Notes under the pieces: model-generated | What the model was told of the DNA's origin: nothing | Database searches by the model: none | The model's input: the letters and a program-made list of their open reading frames with translations, nothing else | Shown here: in pieces, positions 1 through 9,242 of the stretch | How positions within the stretch are numbered: the first letter of the stretch is position 1 | How the letters are laid out: the number at the start of each line of letters is the position of its first letter | Program-made: the position numbers and the translations under genes | Assembly: GCA_039707655.1 (NCBI GenBank) | Contig: CM077676.1 | Span: 185,562,936-185,626,935 of the forward strand | DNA from: Elymus sibiricus | Taxonomy: Eukaryota; Streptophyta; Magnoliopsida; Poales; Poaceae | DNA: 64,000 nucleotides | Direction: 5' to 3'

Positions 1-774
1 GGCTGTGCCCTGCTCAGGCCTGAAGCCTTGCGCGACGCCAAGGCCGCGCTCGCTCGGCTAGGGATAGACTTCCAAGACCCGGAGGTGCGTCTCGCCGAGG
101 AGCGCCTGAAGCTTGCCGACGGGTGGCGTCGGCTTAGCGTCGCCGTCGAAATGGCTCAGCACCGGAATGAAAGCGCTCGCACACAGGGCGAGAAGGACGC
201 TGCAAAAGCGGAGGAGGTCCATGCGAGTGCTCTCCGGGAGGCCGAAGCGGCCGTCACGCACCGCGAGGAAGCGGAGGCCCGCCTGCAGGAGCTCCAGGAC
301 CAACATGCCGTGCAAGCGCAGTCGTTCCTCGCGCGGGAAAATGCCCTCGCCACTCGAGAGAGGGAGCTTGCGGCCTGCGAGGCGGGCCTCGCGACTCGCA
401 CAGAAGACCTCGAGAAGGTGTCGACCGAGCAGGCCACTGAGCGGGAGAGCCTGGAGACGCTGGGGCGCCAGCTGACCGACGCCCAGGATGCCCACACGAA
501 GCGCGTCAGCGAGGCCGACGCCCAGCTGGAGGCTAAGAAGAAGAAGGCCCAGGAGGATGCCGATGCGAAGATAGCGGAGGCGCGCCTGGCGCTTGCCGAG
601 GAGCACGGTAAGGCGCTGAAGCAGCAGAAAGACACCTTCGAGACGGAGCGTGAGCGATTCCGGCAGGAAATCGCTGGTCTCAAGGCGGCACTTGTTGAGG
701 CGGAGACTCGCCGTGAAGCCGCGCCGCAGGCGGGTTCCGGCACCGAGGCCGAGCCGTCCTCCCCTCGTCTCTAG
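1..774 (+). CDS. Antisense coiled-coil ORF of E1, 5' end off-window
   Basis: Frame 1 is open from the first base to a TAG at 772-774, so the protein begins left of the window. About 258 residues are visible. They are rich in Ala, Glu, Lys, Gln and Arg with heptad-like spacing (runs such as EERERF, AEEHGKALKQQK), predicting a long alpha-helical coiled coil, and there are no aromatic or Cys clusters. It runs opposite to E1 gag-pol and lies beyond the end of integrase, the usual place for the antisense extra ORF of Tat elements. In that family the N-terminal half often carries the plant 'putative gypsy-type transposon' domain and the C-terminal half is coiled coil, so this is plausibly the last exon. 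No catalytic motif is seen and the function is unknown. The frame is clean while gag-pol next to it is heavily mutated. Confidence 0.6.
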   Translation, partial: GCALLRPEALRDAKAALARLGIDFQDPEVRLAEERLKLADGWRRLSVAVEMAQHRNESARTQGEKDAAKAEEVHASALREAEAAVTHREEAEARLQELQDQHAVQAQSFLARENALATRERELAACEAGLATRTEDLEKVSTEQATERESLETLGRQLTDAQDAHTKRVSEADAQLEAKKKKAQEDADAKIAEARLALAEEHGKALKQQKDTFETERERFRQEIAGLKAALVEAETRREAAPQAGSGTEAEPSSPRL

Positions 775-1626
775 GTGAGGGGCGCCGCCAGTGCCGCTGA
801 GCAAGCCGGAGGCGAGGCGGACCAGGAACGGGAGTGGCAGCACGAACGCGTCAAGGTGCTCCACTCCCTCGAGCTCCGAGCGGGCCACAGCCATCGCTCG
901 TATGTCAGGTCACGATGCCTGGACAAGGCCAGGAGGTGAGTGACACCGGGAGCTAGTGAGGGCTCCCGAGGCGCGATGCTCGGGGAGCCCCCCTTTGACG
1001 CTCAAGCGGCTTGCGCCGAGAGAAACGCTGGCGCTCGTGAGGTTGCTAGAGGGGGAAGCTTTAGGAAATGGCGAGGGCGGCTCGCGAGGGAGGAGACTTA
1101 ACTCTGTGCAGGATAGTGTCTGGTGGGCCGTCACTTGTAGGGTATGCCTCGTGAGGGCTTCGCTCACGAGATCTCCTGCTGAGACGGCCGCCGTGGGCTA
1201 GCCCCCGAGGCAGGGCCCGCGGGGCTCCCTGAGGCCCTGAGGGGTCCACCTCGCGAGGCCCTTCAGGGGACCTGCTCTTGAGATAGCTGCATGCAGAATA
1301 CTTAACAGCAGGGGAGCAGCGTACGCTCGCCGACTCGCTCATGGGCGTTACGCGAGGAGACAAGACACCAAGAACCTTGGTGGGGTGGCGTGCACGAGAG
1401 CAGGCCCGCGAGCCAGAGCCCGGCTGCTTGGGTTTTTCAGCGCTGCTGGGACTGACCCGAGCATAGGCACCATGTCCAGCCCCCACTCGCGTGAGGCTCA
1501 TGAGGGACGTCGTGAGCGCGCGAGGCTCGTGAGGCAAGGGCAAAACGAAACACCATGTAAGGGAAACAAAGCTTTACTGAAGTAAGATGGCAACCCATTA
1601 CATAGCCAAAACAAGATGCGGCTGCA
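775..1626. other. Non-coding 3' region of E1
   Basis: There is no supported gene between the antisense ORF and the end of integrase. The stretch is GC-rich, with repeated short motifs of the type CTCGCGAGG and GGCTCGTGAGG that also occur in the E1 LTR and in its RT-RNase H linker. Short ORFs on both strands here show no family similarity. Confidence 0.6.
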
Positions 1627-1870
1627 GTGTCCGGCACGGATCAGCTTGTGGTTGGTGTAACCCGTGGGGCACCCTCAGTTACACATCAAATGAGAAAAAG
1701 GGGTGCTGCCGTGTCCGGCACGGGTCAGCTTGAGGTTGGTGCAGCCCGTGGGGCGCCTCAGTTGATTGTTCCGCCAGCGCAAAGCATGGGGCTTCCACAG
1801 GGGTGTGGGTATGATCGCAGGTCGATCATTCCGCCAGCGCGGAGCATGGGGCTTCCACTTGGGTGTGGGC
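1627..1870. repeat. Two short tandem duplications after integrase
   Basis: A unit beginning GTGTCCGGCACGG starts at 1627 and again at 1711 (period 84). A second unit containing CCGCCAGCGC and GCATGGGGCTTCCAC starts at about 1765 and again at about 1825 (period 60). Copies differ by a few substitutions. They lie at the C-terminal end of the integrase frame, which reads through them. Confidence 0.8.
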
Positions 1871-3380
1871 GGCAGCTCTCGCGGGCCCATCAGGCGAACG
1901 CAATGAGAGGCTCCGGGGCGTGTACAACCCCATTTCGTTCGTACACGTGAGGGTCGCAGGTAGAACTTGCAGAGGTGTTGGATGTTCCAGGCGTTAGGCA
2001 CAGGAACTCCGTCCTCCGTCTCCAGCCGGGCTGAGCCGGACCTGGAGACATGAGTAACCCTGAAAGGGCCTTCCCACATAGGTGAGAGTTTGTGAAGTCC
2101 CTCTCTGGAGAGGATCCTGCACAGCACGAGGTCGCCGACCTCGAGAGTGCGAGGGCGGATGTTGCGGCTGTGGTAGAGACACAAGGCCTGCTGGTACCTC
2201 GCAACGCGAAGAGCGGCCTGATGGCGGCCCTCCTCGAGGAGCAGCAGATCGGTTTCCCGCGAGCCGTCCTGACGCGCCTTGTCGAAGGCAAGGACTGGAG
2301 GGGAGCCATGCTTAAGCTCCAGTGGAAGGACCGCCTCAGCTCCGTAGACGAGGAAGAAGGGGGTCTCGCCAGTAGGCTTGCTTGCTGCCGTGCGGATGGA
2401 CCACAGCACGGACTGCAGCTCATCGAGCCAGCCCTTGCCGCAGGCTTCGAGCTTCTTCTTGAAGCTCCTTGTTTTGAGGCCCTTGAGGACCTTGGTGTTG
2501 GCACGCTCGGCCTGGCCGTTGCTTCGTGGGTGCGCCACCGAGGCGTAGCAGATGTACGCGCCGAGGCTGGTGCAGTAGGACCTGAAGAGGCCGCTTGTGA
2601 ACTGGGAGCCGTTGTCGGTGATGATGCAGTTGGGAACTCCAAAGCGGCTCACGAGGCCCTTGATGAACTTGACGGCGGAGCCTGCTGGGATGGTGTGTAC
2701 AGGCTCGACCTCTGCCTACTTGGTGAACTTGTCGATGGCGACGTAGAGGTAGCGGTAACCGCCAGCCGCGTGAGGGAAGGGCCCCTGGATATCCAGCCCC
2801 CAGACCGTGAAGGGCCATGAGAGGGGAATCGTCTGGTGGCCCTGCGCCGGCTAGTGGATCTGCTTGGCGTGGAACTGGTAGGCCTCGTAGGCTTGGACCA
2901 GCGCGGTGGCATCGCGCAACGCAGTGGGCCAGTAAAAGCCTCTTCGGAACACCTTGCCGACGAGGGTACGTGATGAGGAGTGGTGGCCACAGTCTCCTCC
3001 ATGGATGTCGGCGAGCAACTCGCGCCCTTGCTCTCCGAGATGCACCTCAGCGAGACGCCATTGGGGCGCCTGTGGTACAGCTCGCCATCTTGTAAGCAGT
3101 AGGCAGTGGCCTGCCGGGCCACGCGCTCTGCCTCCGAGTCCTTCTCCGGGAGGGTGCCGCGAAGTAAGTACGCCTTGAACTCCGCAGCCCAGCTGTCTGC
3201 TTGAGGCTCCAGCGCCAATAGTAAGCGGGCTCCTGAGGCTGGGCCGCAGTCTGGCGCGCCCGTGGGTGGTGCGGGCGGCAGTTCTTCGCGAAGGAGCATG
3301 GCGCTCGCGGCAAGGGGCGCAACTGATGGCTTGAGGAGCCTTTCCTCGAAAACGTCGGGGCTCTGAGGCTCGCGGCGGGA
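1675..3380 (-). pseudogene. E1 integrase (broken)
   Basis: Minus-strand integrase of a Tat element. The N-terminal zinc region near 2860-3010 keeps the His pair (IHGGDCGHH), but the usual CxxC is YxxY (AYEAYQ), so zinc binding should be lost. The E2 copy has CEAC at this place, and both Cys-to-Tyr changes are single G-to-A. The core keeps the catalytic signature: Asp in GLDIQGPF, Asp in ITDNGSQF and Glu in NGQAERAN. Breaks seen: TAG at 2851-2853, TAG at 2716-2718 (where a Trp is usual), and a frame change near 3050. The end runs past the conserved HLCKFY motif into UTR repeats, so the natural stop is probably lost. Its original role was insertion of element DNA into the genome. Confidence 0.85.
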
Positions 3381-3383
3381 TGC

Positions 3384-5329
3384 TCATTTGGCGATATCGT
3401 CAGCCTCCTTCTTGCTGCCGTGGGGGATGTGCTGCAGCTCCAGGCCAAGAAAACGCTTCTCAAGTTTACGTACCTCTTCTAGGTAGGCGGCCATGTGCTC
3501 GTCCTTGGGCTTGTAGCTTTTGTTGGAGAAGTTGACGAGAAGTTGCGAATCGCCCTTGATGCTCAGACACTTGATGCCTAGAGCGAATGCGGCCTTGAGG
3601 CCGGCGATGAGGCCCTGATATTCAGCGATGTTGTTGGAAACCTTGTCGGTGTACTTGAAGCAGAGTTGCACAGCGTAATAGAGCTTGTCTCCTGTCGGCG
3701 AGGTGAGCATGACTCCAGCCCCCGCGCCCTACCGGGAGAAGGCGCCATCAAAGTGCATGGTCCAGCCGCCGGGCGCCTTGTCCCCTGGCAGTAGGGATTG
3801 GGCCTCGCGAGGCTCCTACTCGTATGTGTCCATCCACTCTGCCAAGAAGTCGGCCAGATCCGCGCCTTTGATGACTCTGGTGGAGGAGAACTCCAACTGG
3901 AAGGCTTGCAGCTCGATGTTCCATTCGGCGATGCGTCCGACAGCGTTGGGTCTGCGCAGAACTTGCTCCAAGGGGTAGGAAGTGATGACCTTGATGGGGT
4001 GACCGTGAAAGTAGTGGCGCAGCTTCCTGGAGGCAACGAGGAGCGCGAGGAGAAGCTTCTGCTGCATGGGGTAGCGCTCGCGCGCATCTCTTAGCACGGT
4101 GCTAACGAAGTACACGGGGTGCTCGAGGAGCCGCGTAGTTGTGGCGACGGCTTGCTCTTCAGGTGGCTCGCATGACTTGACGGGCTCGGGAAGCTCACGA
4201 GGCTTGTATGGCTCGCGAGGCTCGGAGGGCTCACGAGGCTCAGGAGGCTCGTGAGGCTGGGGAGGCTCGGAGGGCTCGGGAGGCGCGGAGGTCTTCTCCT
4301 TAGCGCAGACGCGCTCCTCTCGCACCGCTACAAGCGTCACGCTAGCCGTCTGAGGGGTGGCCGCTAGGTACAGGAGCAGGGGCTCGCGAGAGCGCGGCAC
4401 GACCATGGTGGGCAGGCTCGTGAGGTACCTTTTGAGGTCTTCAAAGGCGGCGTCTGCCTCTGGAGTCCACTTGAAAGAGCTGGACCTCTTCAGGAGCTTG
4501 AAGAAGGGCAAGGCTCACTCGCCAAACTTGGAGATGAAGCGTCCCAGGGAGGCCATACATCCTGCCAAGCGCTGCATTTCCTCGAGGGTCCGGGGAGGAC
4601 GCATTTTCTCGATGGCCTTGATCTTCTCAGGGTTGGCCTCGATGCCACGGTGCGAGACCAGGAAGCCGAGGAGTTTGCTGGAGGGGACGCCGAAGATGCA
4701 TTTCTTGGGGTTGAGCTTGAGGTTGACCTTGCACAGGTTGGCGAACGTTTCCTCGAGGTCCGCAATGAGGGATCCAGCCTCGCGGGAATTGACCACGATG
4801 TCGTCGAAGTAGGCCTCTGCGTTCCTCCCCATCTGAGGCCCCAGCGTGATCCGCATCAGCCGCTGGAAGGTTGCGCCTGCACTCCTCAAGCCGAAGGGCA
4901 TGTAGACGTAGCAGTATATGCCGCAGGGGGTGATGAAGGCCGTTCTCTCCACGTCTTCGGCCGCCATCTTGATATGGTGATAGCCTGAGAAGGCATCTAG
5001 GAAGCATAGCAAACCGCACCTAGCGGTGGAGTCCATGATCTGGTCGATGCGGGGTAGCGGAAATGGATCTTGAGGGCAGAACTTGTTGAGGCTGGTGAAG
5101 TCAACGCACATACGCTCCTTGCCGCCTTTCTTGGGGACGACGACTGGTTGGCGAGCCATTCGGGATGGCGCACCTCTCGGATGACTCTAGCTTCTTGGAG
5201 CTTCTGAACTTCCTTGACGATGAAATCTTGCTTTTCTGGCGCCTGGCGTCGTGCTTTTTGCTTGACGGGGCGTGCATTGGGGCACACCGCTAAGTGGTGC
5301 TCGATCACCTCCCTCGGCACACCGGACAA
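3384..5329 (-). pseudogene. E1 reverse transcriptase and two RNase H domains (broken)
   Basis: RT occupies roughly 4515-5200: FPLPRIDQIMD, SGYHHIKM, MPFGLRSAGATFQ and the catalytic YFDDIV near 4800. Next come the RT-linked RNase H ([26 protein letters not shown], near 3970-4120) and then a second, archaeal-type RNase H ending at 3384. The second keeps MHFDGAF, NIAEYQGL, KGDSQLL and ADDIAK, i.e. the Asp-Glu-Asp-Asp set. RT and first RNase H are joined by a Pro/Glu-rich linker encoded by 4180-4290. Breaks: one base missing near 5150 after LANQ, TGA at 4515, TAG at 3816, TAG at 3729 inside the second RNase H, TGA at 3384. The tandem RNase H pair is the best lineage marker (Tat). Confidence 0.88.
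4180..4290 (-). repeat. Coding minisatellite, Pro-Glu repeat in RT-RNase H linker
   Basis: Units close to GGCTCGCGAGG or GGCTCAGGAGG are repeated about ten times. On the minus strand they read as [18 protein letters not shown]. The corresponding linker in E2 is Ser/Asp/Lys-rich and unrelated, so the repeat expanded within the E1 family. The same 11-base motif is scattered through E1 UTR and LTR. Confidence 0.75.
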
Positions 5330-5392
5330 GTCAGATGCTTTCCAGGCGAAAACATCCGAGTTTGCCCGAAGGAAGGTGATGAGCGCACTTTC

Positions 5393-7648
5393 CTATGCAG
5401 GAGGAAGGCCTGTGCCAATGGTGAAGGCAGGGCCGGAGCCGCTGCCATCCACCGACACCTTCTTCGTCTCGGCGCGGTCCTGAGAGAACAGCTGCTTCTT
5501 CTTTGCGGGCGCGGCCTCAGGAGGTTCGGCCGCGTCCTTGTTGGCCAGGTGCACGACCGCGGCGCCCTTGTAGGCACGCTCGAGTGTGCTGGCCGCGTCC
5601 TTCTCGTCGCAGGTGATGGTGATGATGCCGCTGCAGCCGGGCATCTTGAGGACGTTCTAGGCGTGATGGGTCGCCGCCATGAACTTGGTGAGAGCCGGGT
5701 AGCCCAAGATGGCATTGTACGGCAGGACGATGTGCGCCACGTTGAAGTCGATGAGCTCGGTGTGGTAGTTCTTGCGGGTGCCAAAGGTGACAGGGAGGCG
5801 CACTTGCCCCAGAGGGATGGTGGAGCCATCGGTCACTCCGGAGAAGGGCCTGGTCGGCATCAGCTGGTCGTAGGGCACTTGGAGCGTCTCGAAGGTTTTG
5901 ATGGAGATCACGTTGAGGCCGGCGCCCCCGTCGATGAGGGTCTTGGTGACCGCGACGTTGCTAATGGTGGGAGTGCACAGCATAGGGAGTGCGCCTGCGG
6001 AGGCCGCGGACTTGGGGTGGTCCTTGGAGTCGAAGGTGATGGCGTACTGCGACCACTTGAGGGGCCGCGTGGCCTCAGGCCTTGGGAGGGCGGCATACAC
6101 CTCGCGAGAGAATTGCTTGAAGTGGCGGATGGACGCGGGGGCCTGAGACCCGCCAAGGATGCTGGCGACCGCGTGAGGCTCCTGGTAGTCCCCAACGCCC
6201 TCATCAGGCTGGTTGACGTCATTCCTCCGGGGTGGCAGCGGCAGCGGCGGAAGAGCGGCATTAGCCTGGGGGTTCGCCTCACGAGGCTGGTCACGCCAGC
6301 CCTGGCGGAAGTTGCCGCTGCGGTTGCGGCTGTCCCAGCGGTTGCCGCCGCGGCCACCTCCGCGGCCGGCGCCGCGGCCACTGCGGTCGTCTCGGCGGCC
6401 CTGGCGCTCATCGCGGAGTAGCTTGAGCTCCTGACAGTCTTCTGTGCTGTGGGAGCGCACGTTGTGGTAGGCGCAGAGCGGCCGGCCGTCCTTCCTGGGC
6501 ACGGCGTGGTCATGGCCGCGCTTCTGCTCGGGCTCCGCCGCGAGTACGACCGGGCCCTTACGCTTGATGTCCTTGTTCTTGGTCTTGGCGGCCTCGAGCG
6601 CCGCGTCGGGATCATTGTGGACGAAGAGGCGGCCTTCCTCAGCCTTGGCCCACTTGTCGTCGAGGTCGAACAGTTCAAGCACCGAGTCTAGCTCGTCATT
6701 GATGGAGAGCTTCTCGCACATCTTGACGTCCGTGATGCCGGTGGTGAACGCGGAGATGACAGCCGCATTAGAGGCGTGCGGTATCTTGGTGCACACTTGA
6801 CTGAAGCGCTGGATGTACTTGCGGAGGGTCTCGCCTGGGCGCTGCCGCACGTGCCGCATGTCGTTGATGGTGAGGGAGCGGTCCTGTGTGCCCTTGAAGT
6901 TGGAGACGAGCTGGCTGTAGAGCTCGGCCCACGATGAGATGGACGCCTCGGGGAGGTTCATGAGCCAGGAGCGCGGGCCGTCCTTGAGGGCCATGGGGAA
7001 CCAGTTCGCCATGACCTTGTCGTCGCCGTTCGCCGCCTCGACGCTCAGTGCGTAGAGCTAAAGGAACTCTGCAGGGTTGGGGGTGCCATCGTAGCACGGA
7101 GGCAGCTCAGGTTTGAACTTCACGGGCCACACCACGCGGCGCAGCTCGCGGGTGAAGGCACGGCAGCCCACACCGCTTGAAGGGACGCCGCCGGCGAGGG
7201 CAGAGCGGTTCTGGCGCCCAGCCGCCGCAACGTCTTGGACGGCCTGGTCCCGGCGCTGGCACTCGAGGTGCACTCGCGCGTCAAGGGGCGCACGTCAGAT
7301 GATCCGGCAGCTGGCCTCGTCACGGGCTGGCGGGGACGCGCCGCGGGATGACTCGCGCGCCCGCTCGTTGCGCTGGGGCCCGCCGTGCTCGTCGCGCAGG
7401 GGAGGCGGCGGAGGGGCGCTGTGCGCCAGGTCCCCAGCGCGAGAAGGTGGAGGGCGGAGCGAGTGGAAAGGCGCCGGAGCGTCCCCAGCAGCGTTGACGA
7501 GCTCGGTGATGCGACCAAGCCAGGCTTCGTAGACGGCGTCAGCTGGACGGTAGCGGAGCAGCTCGCGCACCATGAGTAGCGCGGCCTGCGCGTTCGGCGG
7601 CCCACGGTGGGCGAGGGAGGAAGATGCCGTGGCGGTGTGGCCATTCAC
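5393..7648 (-). pseudogene. E1 gag and protease (broken)
   Basis: One reading frame from 7648 down to 5393 encodes gag followed by an aspartic protease. Gag is recognised by GCRAFTRELRRVVWP, YDGTPNPAEFL, SWLMNLPEASISSW and LRKYIQRFSQVC. A basic Arg/Gly-rich stretch (near 6310-6400) follows, with a single CAYHNVRSHSTEDC knuckle upstream of it. The protease active site is LIDGGAGLNVIS (near 5930) with flap-side ILGYPAL. In-frame stops: TGA 7295, TAG 7058 (within NPAEFL-LYAL), TAG 5657, TAG 5393. The frame then runs on towards RT, so gag and pol were one frame, as in other Tat elements. The likely gag start is at or just upstream of the Met at 7648. Confidence 0.88.
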
Positions 7649-7854
7649 CTATACGGAGGGGTGCAGGGAAGAGTCCTGCTGCTCACAGGCCGCGGGGTCA
7701 GTGGCGGCGGCAGCCTCAACAGGGCGGCGGCGGTTGCCGCGGGCCACAGGCTCCGTCTGAGCCACGCGGCCAGCCCTGCGCTCAGCGCGCTTGCGGTGGG
7801 CGTCGGCGATGAAGCTGATGGAGCGGAGGATGGAGCGGAAGAACAGTAGCGCAC

Positions 7855-7873
7855 CCCTACCTAGCGCGCCAAA
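7855..7873 (-). other. E1 primer-binding site
   Basis: On the minus strand the LTR ends CTGACA, followed after two bases by TTGGCGCGCTAGGTAGGGG. E2 has nearly the same sequence at the same place. It is in the correct position for a tRNA primer site. I have not assigned the tRNA. Confidence 0.75.
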
Positions 7874-7874
7874 A

Positions 7875-8774
7875 TGTCAGAGTTGGGGCTCCGGGGACCC
7901 AAAGGTTCGAACACTGGGGTGAGCTCGTTCCTACCGCTTCGTCCCCTACCACGGCTAAGCTATGGTGAAGCTATGGTGGGAGCGCGCTAGCGGGGGCAAG
8001 CCATGGACTCAGCGGTTTACCCAGGTTCGGGCCACCTTGCGGTGTAAGACCCTACTTCTGCTTGGTTGGGATTGCTCTAGTGTGAGAGAGAGTACAAGGT
8101 TGGGGATGATGGGAACAAGAGCCGATCGGGATCCCCTCTACAATGGCAGCTCTGTCCCTTTATACCTACCTTGGTCCTCTTCCCCCTCAAAACTTAGGCG
8201 GGAAGGGTTGCCACACTTGGCGGGTTTTGAAAGGGGACAGGCGCTCAGGCTACCCTGACTAAAGGTGGTGTTCGCCTGCAAAAGCATGATCCATGACGCG
8301 CCGGTGGGCTCGGTGATGACCTCCGCCCTGCGCGCCTGCCGTCTTGGTCTTCTTTCGTCGATGGGGCAACCTTTGGGGTTGCTTTGGGAAGTGGACTGCT
8401 GGCATGGCTCCCTTAGCACAAATGGGGAAGCCCTCTTCATCCGCGCCTGCTAGCACGGCCTCTATTGCCGTTCGTCGTCGCGCGCGTCACCCACATGATG
8501 GGCATGAGACCGCGTGACTGGACCGAACAGCCCTCGTCTTGAGCGCCTTCGGGAGGAAACCTCGGGAGGCCACCTCGGAGGCCGCCTCGCGAGGCTGCTA
8601 TTGAAGATGCCGAGCCTTGCTCGCCACTCCCTGAGGAGGGGCTCTCAGGAGGCCAGGGCCTCATGAGGGGTCTTGGTGAAATGCTTGGTGGTGACGGCCT
8701 GTTGGGCCCACACCAGGCGTTGCGCCCTGGGCCAAAGGCAGACGGGCCTGGATACCCTGGGTTCCATGGGCCCG
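7875..8774 (-). repeat. E1 5' LTR
   Basis: On the plus strand it begins TGTCAGAGTTGGGG (the 3' end of the LTR in element orientation, ending CTGACA). The outer end is placed between about 8766 and 8774, where sequence homologous to the E2 LTR begins. Length is about 0.9 kb. It contains a minus-strand TATA box. No coding sequence is seen. Confidence 0.7.
8158..8164 (-). promoter_or_regulatory. TATA box of E1 5' LTR
   Basis: Minus strand GGTATAAAGGG, about 285 bases before the LTR 3' end, in the orientation that would transcribe E1 gag-pol. Confidence 0.55.
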
Positions 8775-9145
8775 ACTGGTAGAGTTAGGTATGATAGCAC
8801 TGTTTGCTATCTAATCAACTTGTAATTACTGTTTTGCCACTGTGGTGACCCCTTGAGCTATAAAAGGAGGGCCAGGGCAACATTTACAAGGATCGCCCGA
8901 TCGACCCCTTGCACAACTTGCATGCGTAGCTGCTCTCTCTGCACCTTGCCAGGAGAAGCGCTCCTTGTACTTGTGCTCATTCACATCCAATACACAAAGC
9001 AGGAGTAGGGTTTTACGCTTCACAGCGGCCCGAACCTGGGTAAAATCCTTGCATTCTCTGTTGATTCTGCTCTTTGTGCTCGTCGATTCCCCTAGCCGAA
9101 CCACAAAGGGGCTAGATGGCCCCATAGATGGTCGTACACCTGACA
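8775..9145 (+). repeat. E2 5' LTR, truncated at its 5' side
   Basis: 8775-9145 matches 23735-24104 closely (shared landmarks: GAGTTAGGTATGATAGCAC, CTTGAGCTATAAAAGG, TAGATGGCCCCATAGATGG). Similarity stops abruptly leftward at ACTGG (8775). It ends CTGACA before the primer-binding site. Confidence 0.9.
8869..8877 (+). promoter_or_regulatory. TATA box of E2 5' LTR
   Basis: TATAAAAGG, preceded by CCTTGAGC, is conserved in the 3' LTR copy near 23818. It is correctly oriented for E2 transcription, about 270 bases before the LTR end. Confidence 0.75.
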
Positions 9146-9147
9146 TC

Positions 9148-9167
9148 TTTGGCACGCTAGGTAGGGG
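9148..9167 (+). other. E2 primer-binding site
   Basis: TTTGGCACGCTAGGTAGGGG lies two bases after the LTR end CTGACA. It is almost identical to the E1 site, supporting close relationship of E1 and E2. Confidence 0.75.
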
Positions 9168-9242
9168 CATTGTGTGCACGAACCTGAATCAGCAGATTGC
9201 GCGTCAATTCCGTCAGCTTCATCATCGTCTTCGTCATCGTCG

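Larger units (their letters stand above)
1..8774 (-). mobile_element. E1: Tat-lineage Ty3/gypsy LTR retrotransposon, partial
   Basis: Order read on the minus strand: 5' LTR (7875 to about 8774), primer-binding site, gag, protease, RT, RNase H, a second archaeal-type RNase H, integrase, then a non-coding stretch and an ORF in the opposite orientation. Two RNase H domains between RT and integrase and an antisense ORF next to the 3' LTR are marks of the Tat lineage. The 3' LTR lies beyond the left edge. The right border is uncertain by about 10 bases, because no clean CA end was seen. The sequence passes directly into the middle of the E2 5' LTR at 8770-8775, which suggests E1 inserted into E2. 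Coding frames carry at least ten stops and two frameshifts, so it is not autonomous. Confidence 0.85.

Noticed and set aside
2092..2820. 242-codon plus-strand ORF opposite E1 integrase
   Set aside because: The minus strand has the conserved integrase motifs; the plus frame is its shadow.
5294..6421. 375-codon plus-strand ORF opposite E1 gag-protease
   Set aside because: Shadow of the GC-rich gag frame on the other strand; composition is Arg/Ala/Gly-biased with no domain, and it covers the protease exactly.
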